Source: Paenibacillus sp. MAHUQ-63 (GTDB taxonomy: Bacteria > Bacillota > Bacilli > Paenibacillales > NBRC-103111). From it: a stretch of 64,000 nucleotides of DNA. The notes under the pieces were generated by a model. That model saw only the letters and a program-made list of their open reading frames with translations. It was not told where the DNA came from and made no database searches. Both the position numbers and the translations under genes were made by a program. The stretch spans positions 62,001-126,000 of the forward strand of contig NZ_JARADB010000008.1 in the NCBI RefSeq assembly GCF_028765165.1, read 5' to 3'. This document shows positions 18,092 through 25,446 of this stretch, in pieces; within the stretch, counting starts at the first letter, position 1; the number at the start of each line of letters is the position of its first letter.

Positions 18092-18949
18092 ATGGAAATG
18101 GAAAAGCCAAGTTATGAAAGTCCATTGGAGCAAGGCATCGAATGTATTAAAAAAGTCACTGTTGGAAATATGGCGGCTGAGGAGTATTTCAGCAAAAGAA
18201 TAGATGCCAGGGGGCACTATAGTCTGCCGTGGCCGGAAATAACTTGGGTTCGTCATAACGATATGGATTTATATCGGAGATTTCTGTTAAAGCTGAAACT
18301 CCACCATCGCCGAATAGTGCTACTTAGGGAAGAAATTCTGGGCTTCACACAGACGGAACTTTATGATTTTTACGGTATTCATAAGGATCTAACTGGAAAA
18401 TTTCTCGGACGGCAAAAAAAGAGACGTGAAGTTAGAGTTTCGCCACTAATGATACGAAATATTACTCCTATTATTAAAACCGATATTGATGATAGAGTGA
18501 TTTCATTTTTTGCGATTTTAATGAGGGTTCCGCCTAGTTGGATTCTTTTTGATGAACCTGAGCTTGAGTGGACTACGGTTCATTTTGAGAAGACTGGCCA
18601 TCACGTTGTTACCGAGTATGAGCTTTTGACGATTATTAAAGGAATTGAATCAGTTTCTTATCATGACGTTATTCCGATGATATTAAATATTCGAGGAAGT
18701 AAGTTACGTTTGCGTTTGGAAGTTAAATATGGTTCGTTTTTACTTGAGTATGCGGACGCCGGACTGCAATTAGGAGCATTTGAAACGTTAGTTAATTTAC
18801 TCGAGCCTATGGTTAAGAAAACTGGAATTATCCGGACTGTGATTCCTAACCATCTAAATTTGGCTATCATTGGTGGGGATCCAGCTCATATTACACCACC
18901 CGAATATCGAGCAGATTTGGACTTCGTGAAGTCTTTACGAGTAGAATAA
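18092..18949 (+). CDS. Hypothetical protein, possible DNA-binding or element-maintenance factor
   Basis: The protein is about 285 residues, with TTG/GTG/ATG/ATG start candidates clustered at 18,086-18,098 and no clean ribosome binding site. The middle has a helix-turn-helix-like stretch (EEILGFTQTELYDFYGIHKDLTG) followed by a basic patch (GRQKKRREVRV). The rest is alpha/beta with no motif I can name. It is followed by a good terminator. Context (between recombinases and an excisionase-like HTH gene) suggests a mobile-element regulatory role, which is inference. Confidence 0.6.
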   Translation: MEMEKPSYESPLEQGIECIKKVTVGNMAAEEYFSKRIDARGHYSLPWPEITWVRHNDMDLYRRFLLKLKLHHRRIVLLREEILGFTQTELYDFYGIHKDLTGKFLGRQKKRREVRVSPLMIRNITPIIKTDIDDRVISFFAILMRVPPSWILFDEPELEWTTVHFEKTGHHVVTEYELLTIIKGIESVSYHDVIPMILNIRGSKLRLRLEVKYGSFLLEYADAGLQLGAFETLVNLLEPMVKKTGIIRTVIPNHLNLAIIGGDPAHITPPEYRADLDFVKSLRVE

Positions 18950-18962
18950 TGTAAATTGTCAA

Positions 18963-18991
18963 GCCTCCCTTAATAAGGAGGCTGATTTTTT
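18963..18991 (+). terminator. Terminator after the 18,092 gene
   Basis: GCCTCC (18,963-18,968) pairs with GGAGGC (18,977-18,982), followed by TGATTTTTT. Confidence 0.8.
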
Positions 18992-19066
18992 ATGAATAAA
19001 AATAAGGATGCTGTTAGGAATAGCTTGATTTTACTTATTGAGGACTGGATGAAGCAGGTGGTGAGT

Positions 19067-19324
19067 ATGGAAAACAAGGAACCTATTAGTAAGAATCAAG
19101 AACAGGTAAGTGAAAAGACATCGGTTAATACTGTCTTTTCAGTTCGGGATCTTGCGTCATTTCTGGGGGTTTCAACAGATTCAGTGTATGCAATGGTTCG
19201 AGAGAAACAAATTCCACATTTCCGGGTTCGAAGAAGAATTCTGTTTCATCGAAATGCCGTTGAACAGTGGTGTAAAAAAAATTGGCCTAACCCAAATGAG
19301 TATGACTTGAATTCACATAATTAA
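19067..19324 (+). CDS. Excisionase-family helix-turn-helix protein
   Basis: The C-terminal 55 residues form a MerR-like/excisionase winged helix: FSVRDLASFLGVSTDSVYAMVREKQIPHFRVRRRILF followed by VEQWCKKN, the standard pattern of helix-turn-helix domain proteins of the excisionase (DUF/HTH_17) type. I choose ATG 19067 (86 residues) because AGGTGGTGAG precedes it. An in-frame ATG at 18,992 lies directly on the T-run of the upstream terminator and has no ribosome binding site. A role as recombination directionality factor for the integrase or the trio is plausible but only inferred from position. Confidence 0.75.
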   Translation: MENKEPISKNQEQVSEKTSVNTVFSVRDLASFLGVSTDSVYAMVREKQIPHFRVRRRILFHRNAVEQWCKKNWPNPNEYDLNSHN

Positions 19325-19410
19325 AAACATATGAACTCAAATATAAATGGGAATGAATGAAAATATTAACATCAAGGCTATATTGTTTTAATGGAGGTGT
19401 AAATTGTTGT

Positions 19411-20163
19411 ATGGGTGAGACAAAATTGAAAAATGTAACATGGACTATGGTTCAGGACGAAAAATTGTTAAAGTTCATTATTCAGTATCTTCGAGAAGGT
19501 AAAACACAAAAATGTGCATTTGAAGAATTTGCCAAAAGAAATGGTCGTACAATTGCTGCTGTTACTTTACGCTTTCATTTTCATTTGAAGAAAAAATATA
19601 GAGCAGAATTAAGCCCCTTTATCTTTCGTTCTAATGAAAATATGAAAAGGGAAACTTGGACATTGGAACAAGACGAAATGTTGCTTAGTTTAGTCTTAGG
19701 ATATTTTCGTGAGGGTAAAACACAGAAAAAGGCATTAGAAGAATTTGCTCAAAAAACTGGCCGTTCAGTTGGAGCTGCTATTGTACGGTTAAATACACAT
19801 CTAAGGGAAAAATATCAAGCTGAATTGAAAAAGTTTAACATTGATAACACCCCGAAAAATATAAAAGACAACGAGGATTTTGAAAATAATGAAATTGAAT
19901 TGAAGAGAAAATCTGACAGCAAGGTTCGCTCGTATGAAAATTTAAGGGAAGAAAATATTTATCTCCATAAACAATTGGCAAGCGTAATTGAAGAAAACTC
20001 CAAAGTAAAAAAAGAGTTAGAAGCTGTAAAGAAATTAAATCAATTTAATTTTGATAGTGTAAATATGGCCTCTTTGTTAAAACTTCTGGAACACGCTCAG
20101 TCACTAGGTATGCTAGATCTGATTGTTTCTGTGAAAAGAGACGAAGGGAATACTGAATCCTAA
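19411..20163 (+). CDS. RsfA-like regulator with two SANT/Myb-like repeats
   Basis: This protein is about 250 residues from ATG 19411, with GGAGGTG at 11-nt spacing; the ORF is open from 19,357. It has two tandem copies, about 70 residues apart, of a Myb/SANT-like unit: TWTMVQDEKLLKFI...GKTQKCAFEEFAKR, and TWTLEQDEMLLSLV...GKTQKKALEEFAQK. This unit is the hallmark of RsfA/YlbO prespore regulators, which carry one such unit plus a C-terminal coiled coil. Here the unit is duplicated. The C-terminus is a likely coiled coil (LREENIYLHKQLASVIEENSKVKKELEAV). Codon use is AT-rich. It is probably a DNA-binding regulator acquired with the island and not the host's own sporulation factor. Confidence 0.75.
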   Translation: MGETKLKNVTWTMVQDEKLLKFIIQYLREGKTQKCAFEEFAKRNGRTIAAVTLRFHFHLKKKYRAELSPFIFRSNENMKRETWTLEQDEMLLSLVLGYFREGKTQKKALEEFAQKTGRSVGAAIVRLNTHLREKYQAELKKFNIDNTPKNIKDNEDFENNEIELKRKSDSKVRSYENLREENIYLHKQLASVIEENSKVKKELEAVKKLNQFNFDSVNMASLLKLLEHAQSLGMLDLIVSVKRDEGNTES

Positions 20164-20266
20164 TACAAATTCTCCCCGAGAGGTCTTCCTTGCTGTTTTT
20201 GACTGAATGGCTTGATATAATTAGCTAAAGTAAAGCGCAGGCACTCTAGTTTGGGAGGAGAGGCCC

Positions 20267-20467
20267 TTGAAGAAGGAAATTGATGGATTGATAGAATGTT
20301 TTGAACGGGAAATGGTGGAATTACAGCAAAAGCTGCGTTTGAAACCTGATGATGAATATTTAAAGGGAAAGATCTCTGGCATTAAGACGGCATTAACTGT
20401 TTGCCGTATGTACAATCGACCTGAAGATGGTCATCCAATAGATGTAATAATTGATACACCGATGTAA
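20267..20467 (+). CDS. Small helical hypothetical protein (66 aa)
   Basis: The TTG start at 20267 has GGGAGGAGAGG upstream, a strong ribosome binding site. The 66 residues are highly charged and helical (EIDGLIECFEREMVELQQKL), resembling a short coiled coil. It ends 56 nt before the next small gene. No family is recognised. Confidence 0.55.
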   Translation: MKKEIDGLIECFEREMVELQQKLRLKPDDEYLKGKISGIKTALTVCRMYNRPEDGHPIDVIIDTPM

Positions 20468-20522
20468 TGAGAAACGTCTGTTAAAATTAGACCAAATATT
20501 TAGGAACAAGGGTGGTGTTCGG

Positions 20523-20699
20523 ATGAATCAAATAAAGGACTTGCAGAAGCTGATTAGACTCACAGGTGATCGAGCTAAGTTGGATGCCAAAGCCAACGAA
20601 ACATACATTGTATATAAGACTAATAAAGGCCAAATTGTAAAGGAATTTGCCGACGGAAAGATTGTCCCCGTTACCGACCAGGATGTCTCATATGAATGA
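20523..20699 (+). CDS. Small protein preceding zeta-like kinase, candidate antitoxin
   Basis: This 58-residue protein (MNQIKDLQKLIRLTGDR...) starts at ATG 20523 with GGGTGGTG upstream. It has an N-terminal helix, then a beta-rich half (TYIVYKTNKGQIVKEFADGKIVPV). Its stop overlaps the ATG of the P-loop kinase gene (ATGAATGA, overlap 20,692-20,699). Small gene then zeta-like kinase, with overlapping ends, is the usual toxin-antitoxin layout. However, this is not the three-helix epsilon antitoxin fold by eye, so the antitoxin role is inference. Confidence 0.65.
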   Translation: MNQIKDLQKLIRLTGDRAKLDAKANETYIVYKTNKGQIVKEFADGKIVPVTDQDVSYE

Positions 20700-21279
20700 T
20701 AAGATGCCAACCATGTATGTTTTTGCCGGCAACAATGGAAGCGGTAAAAGTACGATTCGAAATCTCATCGTAGATCGGATAGGGGTTTGTATCAACATTG
20801 ATCCTGATGCATTGGCTCGCGCTATGGATTCTGTTCATCCGGAAGGCCGAAGAGTTTCTGCAGGTAAAGAAACTATTAAATTAGCAAGGGAATGTATTCA
20901 TAACAAACGGGAGTTTTCAGTTGAAACAACATTGGCTGGGGGCAATGTTATTCGTTTAATGCGTGATGCTAAGGCGAATGGATTTGAAGTTTCAATGCTT
21001 TATGTTGGTCTTGGCGATTATCGATTAAATATTGAAAGAGTCGCAGCTCGAGTTAAAAACGGTGGGCATCACATTCCTACTGAGGATATTATCAGACGAC
21101 ATGACACTTCAATTGGAAATTTGCTTTCTTATCTTTACTTAATTGATCATCTGATTGTTATAGACAACAGTCATATAGAAGGCAAGATTATTCTTGGTGC
21201 AGATAACGGTTCAATAACTTATCGTGTGGACTCTATTCCTCAATGGGGTGAACGCATTGAGCAGAGATTTCAGACATAA
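20692..21279 (+). CDS. Zeta-toxin-family P-loop kinase
   Basis: This 195-residue protein has Walker A GNNGSGKST at about residue 12, then INIDPDALA, SVETTLAGG and a basic region (RVAARVKNGGHHIP). These are the conserved blocks of the zeta toxin/AAA_33 kinase group, which phosphorylates UDP-activated sugars or related small molecules. FSVETT matches the substrate-side F-x-x-E-T pattern of the family. The size is typical of chromosomal zeta-like proteins. It overlaps the upstream 58-residue gene by 8 nt and has its own terminator. Toxicity cannot be judged from sequence. Confidence 0.8.
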   Translation: MNDKMPTMYVFAGNNGSGKSTIRNLIVDRIGVCINIDPDALARAMDSVHPEGRRVSAGKETIKLARECIHNKREFSVETTLAGGNVIRLMRDAKANGFEVSMLYVGLGDYRLNIERVAARVKNGGHHIPTEDIIRRHDTSIGNLLSYLYLIDHLIVIDNSHIEGKIILGADNGSITYRVDSIPQWGERIEQRFQT

Positions 21280-21281
21280 AG

Positions 21282-21314
21282 AGAACAGTCAGGAAATTCA
21301 GACCTGTTCTTTTG
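21282..21314 (+). terminator. Terminator after the zeta-like kinase
   Basis: AGAACAG (21,282-21,288) pairs with CTGTTCT (21,304-21,310), followed by TTTGTT. Confidence 0.75.
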
Positions 21315-21410
21315 TTATATTAGCTAAAGTATTTCTTCATAGGTTCCTCTAACCATGATACGATAATCAAAAATGGATGTTACCTATTATGGGAAATAGA
21401 GGGGATTATT

Positions 21411-22361
21411 ATGATTGATAAAGTCATTCGCATATTCAATATTATTAATGCAATACAAGCGAACCCTGGAATCTCGGCAAAAGATCTTGCTTTCAAATGC
21501 GATGTGAATATTCGGACTATTTATAGAGATATGGATATTCTCGAATTGATTGCTCCGGTTTCCAGAGAGGGCAGGGGAACCGGATATCGGTTTATGGGAA
21601 AGTTCTTCCTGTATCCGCTTAACTTTACCGAACAGGAAGCTCTCGTGTTTTCGTTGCTCCCTTCCATGCTGGACAAGGACAAGCTGCCTTCAGGCTTCGA
21701 TACAGCATATGATAAGGTAATGGGCACTCATCTTAAGGAGAAATCGCGCCAAAATAATATCATTGAGGATATCGTCGGTGTCATTCAAATGGGTACACCT
21801 GCGTACCGTCAAGAAAGCCCCAATTTTCTGCAGCCAATCATTCAAGCCATCTTGGAGCATAAAACAATCGACGTCGTCTACCATACTCAATACCGAAATG
21901 AAACGACGGAGCGCAAAATCGATCCCTATTATCTTGTTCCACGCGATCAACGGTTTTATATGATTGGGTATTGTCACTTAGCACAGGACATTCGGACCTT
22001 TCGGATTAGTCGTTTTCAGCAAGTGGAGCTTACCGGGCAACGGTTCGACAAAGGCGATTTCAATATCAAAAAATACTTAAAGAACACGTGGTCTATTGAT
22101 CGTGGGGATAAGAACGTCACGTTCAAAGTTCGGTTCAATGCTGAAGTCGCCCGTTACATTAAGGAAGAAGAATTATTCGTACAACCGAGAATGAAGGATC
22201 AGAAGGACGGCAGCCTTATTTTCGAAGTGACAGTTAATAATGAAAAAGAGTTTTTGAGATGGATACTTCAGTATGGTCCGTCGGCGGAAATTCTTGAACC
22301 CAAAACCGTCCGGGAATCGTTAAAACAGCAGTTGTCGCAGTGGATCATGATGTATCAATAA
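21411..22361 (+). CDS. WYL-domain transcriptional regulator (YafY/DeoR-type HTH)
   Basis: This 316-residue protein has an N-terminal HTH_11 winged helix (NPGISAKDLAFKCDVNIRTIYRDMDIL). A WYL domain spans about 140-215 (IDVVYHTQYRNETTERKIDPYYLVPRDQRFYMIGYC...IRTFRISRF), followed by a WCX C-terminal extension. WYL proteins sense nucleic acid or nucleotide ligands, and several (BrxR, CapW) repress phage-defence operons through inverted-repeat operators. GC content is higher than that of the preceding genes. The ATG has GAGGGG upstream. A terminator and the first copy of a repeated promoter/operator element follow directly downstream, so it may control that element family; this is inference. Confidence 0.88.
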   Translation: MIDKVIRIFNIINAIQANPGISAKDLAFKCDVNIRTIYRDMDILELIAPVSREGRGTGYRFMGKFFLYPLNFTEQEALVFSLLPSMLDKDKLPSGFDTAYDKVMGTHLKEKSRQNNIIEDIVGVIQMGTPAYRQESPNFLQPIIQAILEHKTIDVVYHTQYRNETTERKIDPYYLVPRDQRFYMIGYCHLAQDIRTFRISRFQQVELTGQRFDKGDFNIKKYLKNTWSIDRGDKNVTFKVRFNAEVARYIKEEELFVQPRMKDQKDGSLIFEVTVNNEKEFLRWILQYGPSAEILEPKTVRESLKQQLSQWIMMYQ

Positions 22362-22378
22362 AAGTAACCTATAGAGCG

Positions 22379-22410
22379 CCTCGCTTCGCTAAGAAGCGGG
22401 GTTTCTTTTT
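22379..22410 (+). terminator. Terminator after the WYL regulator
   Basis: CCTCGCTTC (22,379-22,387) pairs with GAAGCGGGG (22,393-22,401), followed by TTTCTTTTTT. Confidence 0.8.
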
Positions 22411-22412
22411 TA

Positions 22413-22460
22413 CGAACATCTATTCGCTGACAAATAGGTGCCCAAGGGAAAGTTTAATAT
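22413..22460 (+). promoter_or_regulatory. Repeated operator/promoter element, copy 1
   Basis: The 14-mer CGAACATCTATTCG (22,413-22,426) is a CGAA...TTCG inverted repeat. CTGACA (22,427-22,432) follows, then 22 nt, then TAATAT (22,455-22,460). It aligns without gaps to the elements at 25,302, 50,250 and 55,091. The 14-mer fits the Bacillus LexA box at 12 of 14 positions. It stands 39 nt before the start at 22,499. Confidence 0.65.
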
Positions 22461-22498
22461 AGGGGGACAAGGACGAAAAGAAGGAGGACATTGGCTAA

Positions 22499-22852
22499 AT
22501 GAAGCTCATCATAACGAAACACGCTTTCGAACGTTATTGTGAGAGAGCGGCGACATGTCAGGACGACTTCTATCATTTTCAAAATCAATTGCGAAAGGTA
22601 CCGAGAAAAGATTTGTGTTTTTTGGAGTGGAAAGGGAAACCTGCAGTCTACTTTGATCAGACCTATTGGCGTTATGTTCGAAATGAAAGGACGAATACCA
22701 TTATTTTAATCACGTGCCTTGGAATTCTGGAATATATCAGCATTCATAAATGGGCGAATTATATAACTGCCAAAAACAGCCGCGCAGCAAAGAAGTTAAT
22801 GAAATCTATTCGGAGAAAGGAGATGCAACATGAATCAACCTGTGTTGTTTAA
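22499..22852 (+). CDS. Hypothetical protein (117 aa)
   Basis: The sequence begins MKLIITKHAFERYCERA, a pattern seen in small alpha/beta proteins that also resemble toxin or endoribonuclease folds, but no family can be assigned. The body is aromatic and basic (WKGKPAVYFDQTYWRYVRNERTNTIILITCLGI). The C-terminal 25 residues are strongly basic (KNSRAAKKLMKSIRRKE), as in nucleic-acid binders. The ATG has AAGGAGGA upstream. It overlaps the next gene by 23 nt and lies behind element copy 1. Confidence 0.65.
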   Translation: MKLIITKHAFERYCERAATCQDDFYHFQNQLRKVPRKDLCFLEWKGKPAVYFDQTYWRYVRNERTNTIILITCLGILEYISIHKWANYITAKNSRAAKKLMKSIRRKEMQHESTCVV

Positions 22853-23426
22853 CCATTCATGGAGTAAGCCGTTTTTGCCGACTGGGGGAGCGGAGAAGAT
22901 TTATCTCCTCATCGAAGCACATGGGGCAGGAAAGGCGAAAGACGCCAAAAACCGCGCTCCGATCAATCTTTCTCTGGTATTGGACCGCAGCGGGTCCATG
23001 TCAGGAGAGCCTCTGATTTACAGCAAAAAAGCGTGCCGGTTTGTCGCTGAACAGATGAATGTCCATGATTTACTCAGTCTGGTTGCATTTGATGATGAAG
23101 TCAGAACCGTTTTACCGCCTGCAAAAGTGACGCATAAGGATCTGATCAAGCAGCGCATAGATACCATTGAAGTTGGTGGAACAACGAATCTCAGCGGGGG
23201 CTTGATCGAAGGTGCGCAGCATGTCCGGAAGAATAAGGCCGATGGAATGGTGAACCGTGTCACTCTGTTGTCAGACGGCGATGCCAACGAAGGGATCACG
23301 GATCGCGAGAAGCTGTTTTTAGCAAATGAATACCGTTCTTCTGGTGTCGAGATCAGTGCTATGGGCGTCGGCGACGGTTTCGATGAAGAATTAATGGAAG
23401 GCATTGCGGAGCATGGGGGCAGTTAA
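22830..23426 (+). pseudogene. Truncated von Willebrand factor A domain protein
   Basis: These 198 residues contain the first part of a VWA protein with an intact MIDAS start: LVLDRSGSMSGEPL near residue 50, then NLSGGLIEGA (T/S site in GTTNLSGG) and LLSDGDANEGI. The frame stops abruptly after GIAEHGGS, where VWA proteins normally continue with a further strand and a large C-terminal region. The following 190 nt (to 23,617) contain no continuation in any frame that I could recognise, so the 3' part was deleted. AAGGAGATG precedes the ATG. It may still be translated as a lone domain. Confidence 0.7.
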
Positions 23427-23632
23427 GGAACTACATCAAGAAAAGTATCGCCGGATGAAACGAAAATAGTGAATGGTCCCCAAAGCCAGAAGAACCAGGT
23501 CCGATTGGACTATTGGAGTGTCGAAAAGTGGGAATTTTGGTCTGAATTTAGAAGGAGAATCGCCTAATTTGAAGAATATGTAAGGAGATTAAAAGGATAA
23601 TCATTGTAATAGTAAAAATGAAAGGTGAAAAA

Positions 23633-24397
23633 ATGGATACAAATAGAGAAATTATCGAAGAAAAAGATGAAAAAATTGCCCAGCTCGAAAGACAATTAAT
23701 AGAATTAAAGGAAGCACAAATGCAAAGTGCTGCAACTATTTCGGTAGAACATAACTCAAGATCTTTATCTCTTCCGAAAGGAATATTTAAGTTTTTCTTA
23801 AAAGCTGGTGTATTTAAGATTATTTTGGCCATTCTTGTTCCTTTAATCGTCATTTCAGGAGCAATTTCGATATTTTCGGGCAGTACCTTCAAACATAAGT
23901 CTGTTACATATGTTGAACACGTTCAAGAGCTAGCCACATTGGCAACAGCTAAAGCTTATACGAAAGCGGTTATACACGAAGAGGATAATAAAATTTTTGG
24001 GAAAGACATTTCAATTGATCTGTTAGGAACAAAGCGAGAACTACTATTAATTGTACCTGGGACGGTTATTGCTGGTGTTGATTTGAAAGGAACTACTTCT
24101 AAAGACATGGTTATAAATGAAGAAACAAAAGAAATAGATATTACCCTTCCACATGCAAAGATTGTTCAGGACGCATCATTACAGATGGATAAAATACAAA
24201 CCTATGTCAATGGTGGACTATTCCGTGGTGATATTAAATGGGACGAGGGGTATACCCTGGCCGCAAAGGCACAAGAGCAAATTCGTCAAGATGCCATCTC
24301 TGGTGGTTTACTAGATACTGCAGAGAAGAATGCAGAAAAAGTGTTAAAGGAATTCTTTAAGAATATTGGATATACGGTAAAAGTCACTTTTAATTAA
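23633..24397 (+). CDS. DUF4230 family membrane-anchored protein
   Basis: The protein is about 254 residues from ATG 23633 (AAAGGTG at 6-nt spacing; another ATG lies 15 nt upstream). An N-terminal coiled coil (EEKDEKIAQLERQLIELKEAQ) is followed by one transmembrane segment near residues 60-80 (IILAILVPLIVISGAISIF). An extracytoplasmic DUF4230 domain follows, with VQELATLATAKAYTK, an IVPGTVIAGVDL strand and the C-terminal AQEQIRQDAI helix. The family function is unknown. It stands alone with a terminator; AT-rich. Confidence 0.8.
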   Translation: MDTNREIIEEKDEKIAQLERQLIELKEAQMQSAATISVEHNSRSLSLPKGIFKFFLKAGVFKIILAILVPLIVISGAISIFSGSTFKHKSVTYVEHVQELATLATAKAYTKAVIHEEDNKIFGKDISIDLLGTKRELLLIVPGTVIAGVDLKGTTSKDMVINEETKEIDITLPHAKIVQDASLQMDKIQTYVNGGLFRGDIKWDEGYTLAAKAQEQIRQDAISGGLLDTAEKNAEKVLKEFFKNIGYTVKVTFN

Positions 24398-24404
24398 CGG
24401 GACG

Positions 24405-24432
24405 GCCTGTCCATTCTACTTGGGACAGGCAT
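24405..24432 (+). terminator. Terminator after the DUF4230 gene
   Basis: GCCTGTCC (24,405-24,412) pairs with GGGACAGGC (24,422-24,430). The T-tract is weak. Confidence 0.6.
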
Positions 24433-24912
24433 GTTCTGTAATTTATTACTGGGGGAGCCATAGAGGTTTGTTGAATTCTACTTACTGAAGAAATTTACAA
24501 TCATTAGCCAAATATTTTTGGCTCTTTTCTAATTTAGTTTGAGTGTATTAATCCCCTTCGCCCCGCAATGAGGAGTGAAGAAAAGCAACGAAGGTAAAAA
24601 CGTGTCTTGGTAAGGATACAAAGGGCATCTGACTGTCAGCACCCAGAGTCAATACATCCTTGGAGTGTGTCCTTAGAGTGCTGCTCTAATCTGGAAGTCT
24701 GAATGACGGAAAAGTTGCGATTCGCTCTACTGGTTACATTGACGTACAATTGTATGAAACTGGCATGTAATCGATTAAATCAGCAGTCCATGAAACAAGC
24801 TGCACAAGGATTTCTATAACCACATTCAAGGTTTTCTGTTAGTCCGGTTACTGAGAGCCATGTATTATGAAATTGATTCAAGCAAGTGAAATGATTAGGG
24901 AGGATCAAGACC
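24433..24912. other. 480-nt gap without a supportable gene
   Basis: There is a small AGCCAAATATTTTTGGCT palindrome near 24,504-24,521 and several short direct echoes (CATCCTTGGAGTGTGTCCTT around 24,655). All frames are broken by stops and no ribosome-binding-site-supported ORF is seen. It may be decayed coding sequence. Confidence 0.4.
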
Positions 24913-25239
24913 TTGCATGTAGTAGAGGCATGGGATCGAATTATCGAGCGTGCTAATAGCCAACCTTTTGAGATTCACACCGTCCCACAAAATAAAAGGG
25001 CACCTTTATGGTTTCGAGTCAGTACTGATGGAACTACACTTATCATCAGTCAAGCAAAGGATAACGTACCAAGTTCCACTCTGAAAATGCCCAGGACGAT
25101 TACGTTTGAAGAATTTGAGAGAGTATTTCCTTATTATCTTTTACGGCTTAACGGGACTTCTGTAAGTCAAGAAGCCGTACGAAAATCGGTAAATACGGTT
25201 TACATTTATGGGTTAATTGCAGATACGCTAGCGAATTAG
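24913..25239 (+). CDS. Hypothetical protein (108 aa)
   Basis: The TTG start at 24913 has AGGGAGGATC upstream. The sequence is an evenly composed small globular protein (WFRVSTDGTTLIISQAK, ITFEEFERVFPYYLLRLNG, ending TVYIYGLIADTLAN). I have seen similar single-domain proteins in Firmicutes accessory DNA, but I know no function. It stands alone between a gap and a terminator. Confidence 0.65.
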   Translation: MHVVEAWDRIIERANSQPFEIHTVPQNKRAPLWFRVSTDGTTLIISQAKDNVPSSTLKMPRTITFEEFERVFPYYLLRLNGTSVSQEAVRKSVNTVYIYGLIADTLAN

Positions 25240-25264
25240 ACTATATTAATCACAATATTTGATG

Positions 25265-25300
25265 TACCTCGCTTGATCCAAAGCGAGGTATTTCGTTTTC
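25265..25300 (+). terminator. Terminator ahead of the AddB/AddA-like operon
   Basis: TACCTCGCTT (25,265-25,274) pairs with AAGCGAGGTA (25,281-25,290), followed by TTTCGTTTT. Element copy 2 begins right after it. Confidence 0.85.
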
Positions 25301-25301
25301 T

Positions 25302-25349
25302 AGAACGTACATTCGCTGACATACTGCTGCCCATAGGAAGTCTTAAAAT
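25302..25349 (+). promoter_or_regulatory. Repeated operator/promoter element, copy 2
   Basis: AGAACGTACATTCG (25,302-25,315), CTGACA (25,316-25,321), a 22-nt spacer, TAAAAT (25,344-25,349). Beyond the motif it also shares TGCCCA and GGAA with copy 1. It precedes the AddB/AddA-like operon by about 100 nt. Confidence 0.65.
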
Positions 25350-25446
25350 AAGGATAAGACTCACCTTCAGTTCCGGTTAGTGGAAGGGAAGTAGGTGTAT
25401 TTTAGAGAATTTAGGTATATTGGATTATTCGTGAGGGGGCTTTAAC

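Noticed and set aside
22427..22460. TGACA as a standard -35 box in the repeated element
   Set aside because: The spacing to the -10-like hexamer is 22 nt in all four copies, well beyond the usual 16-18 nt; it is kept as part of an operator or activator site.
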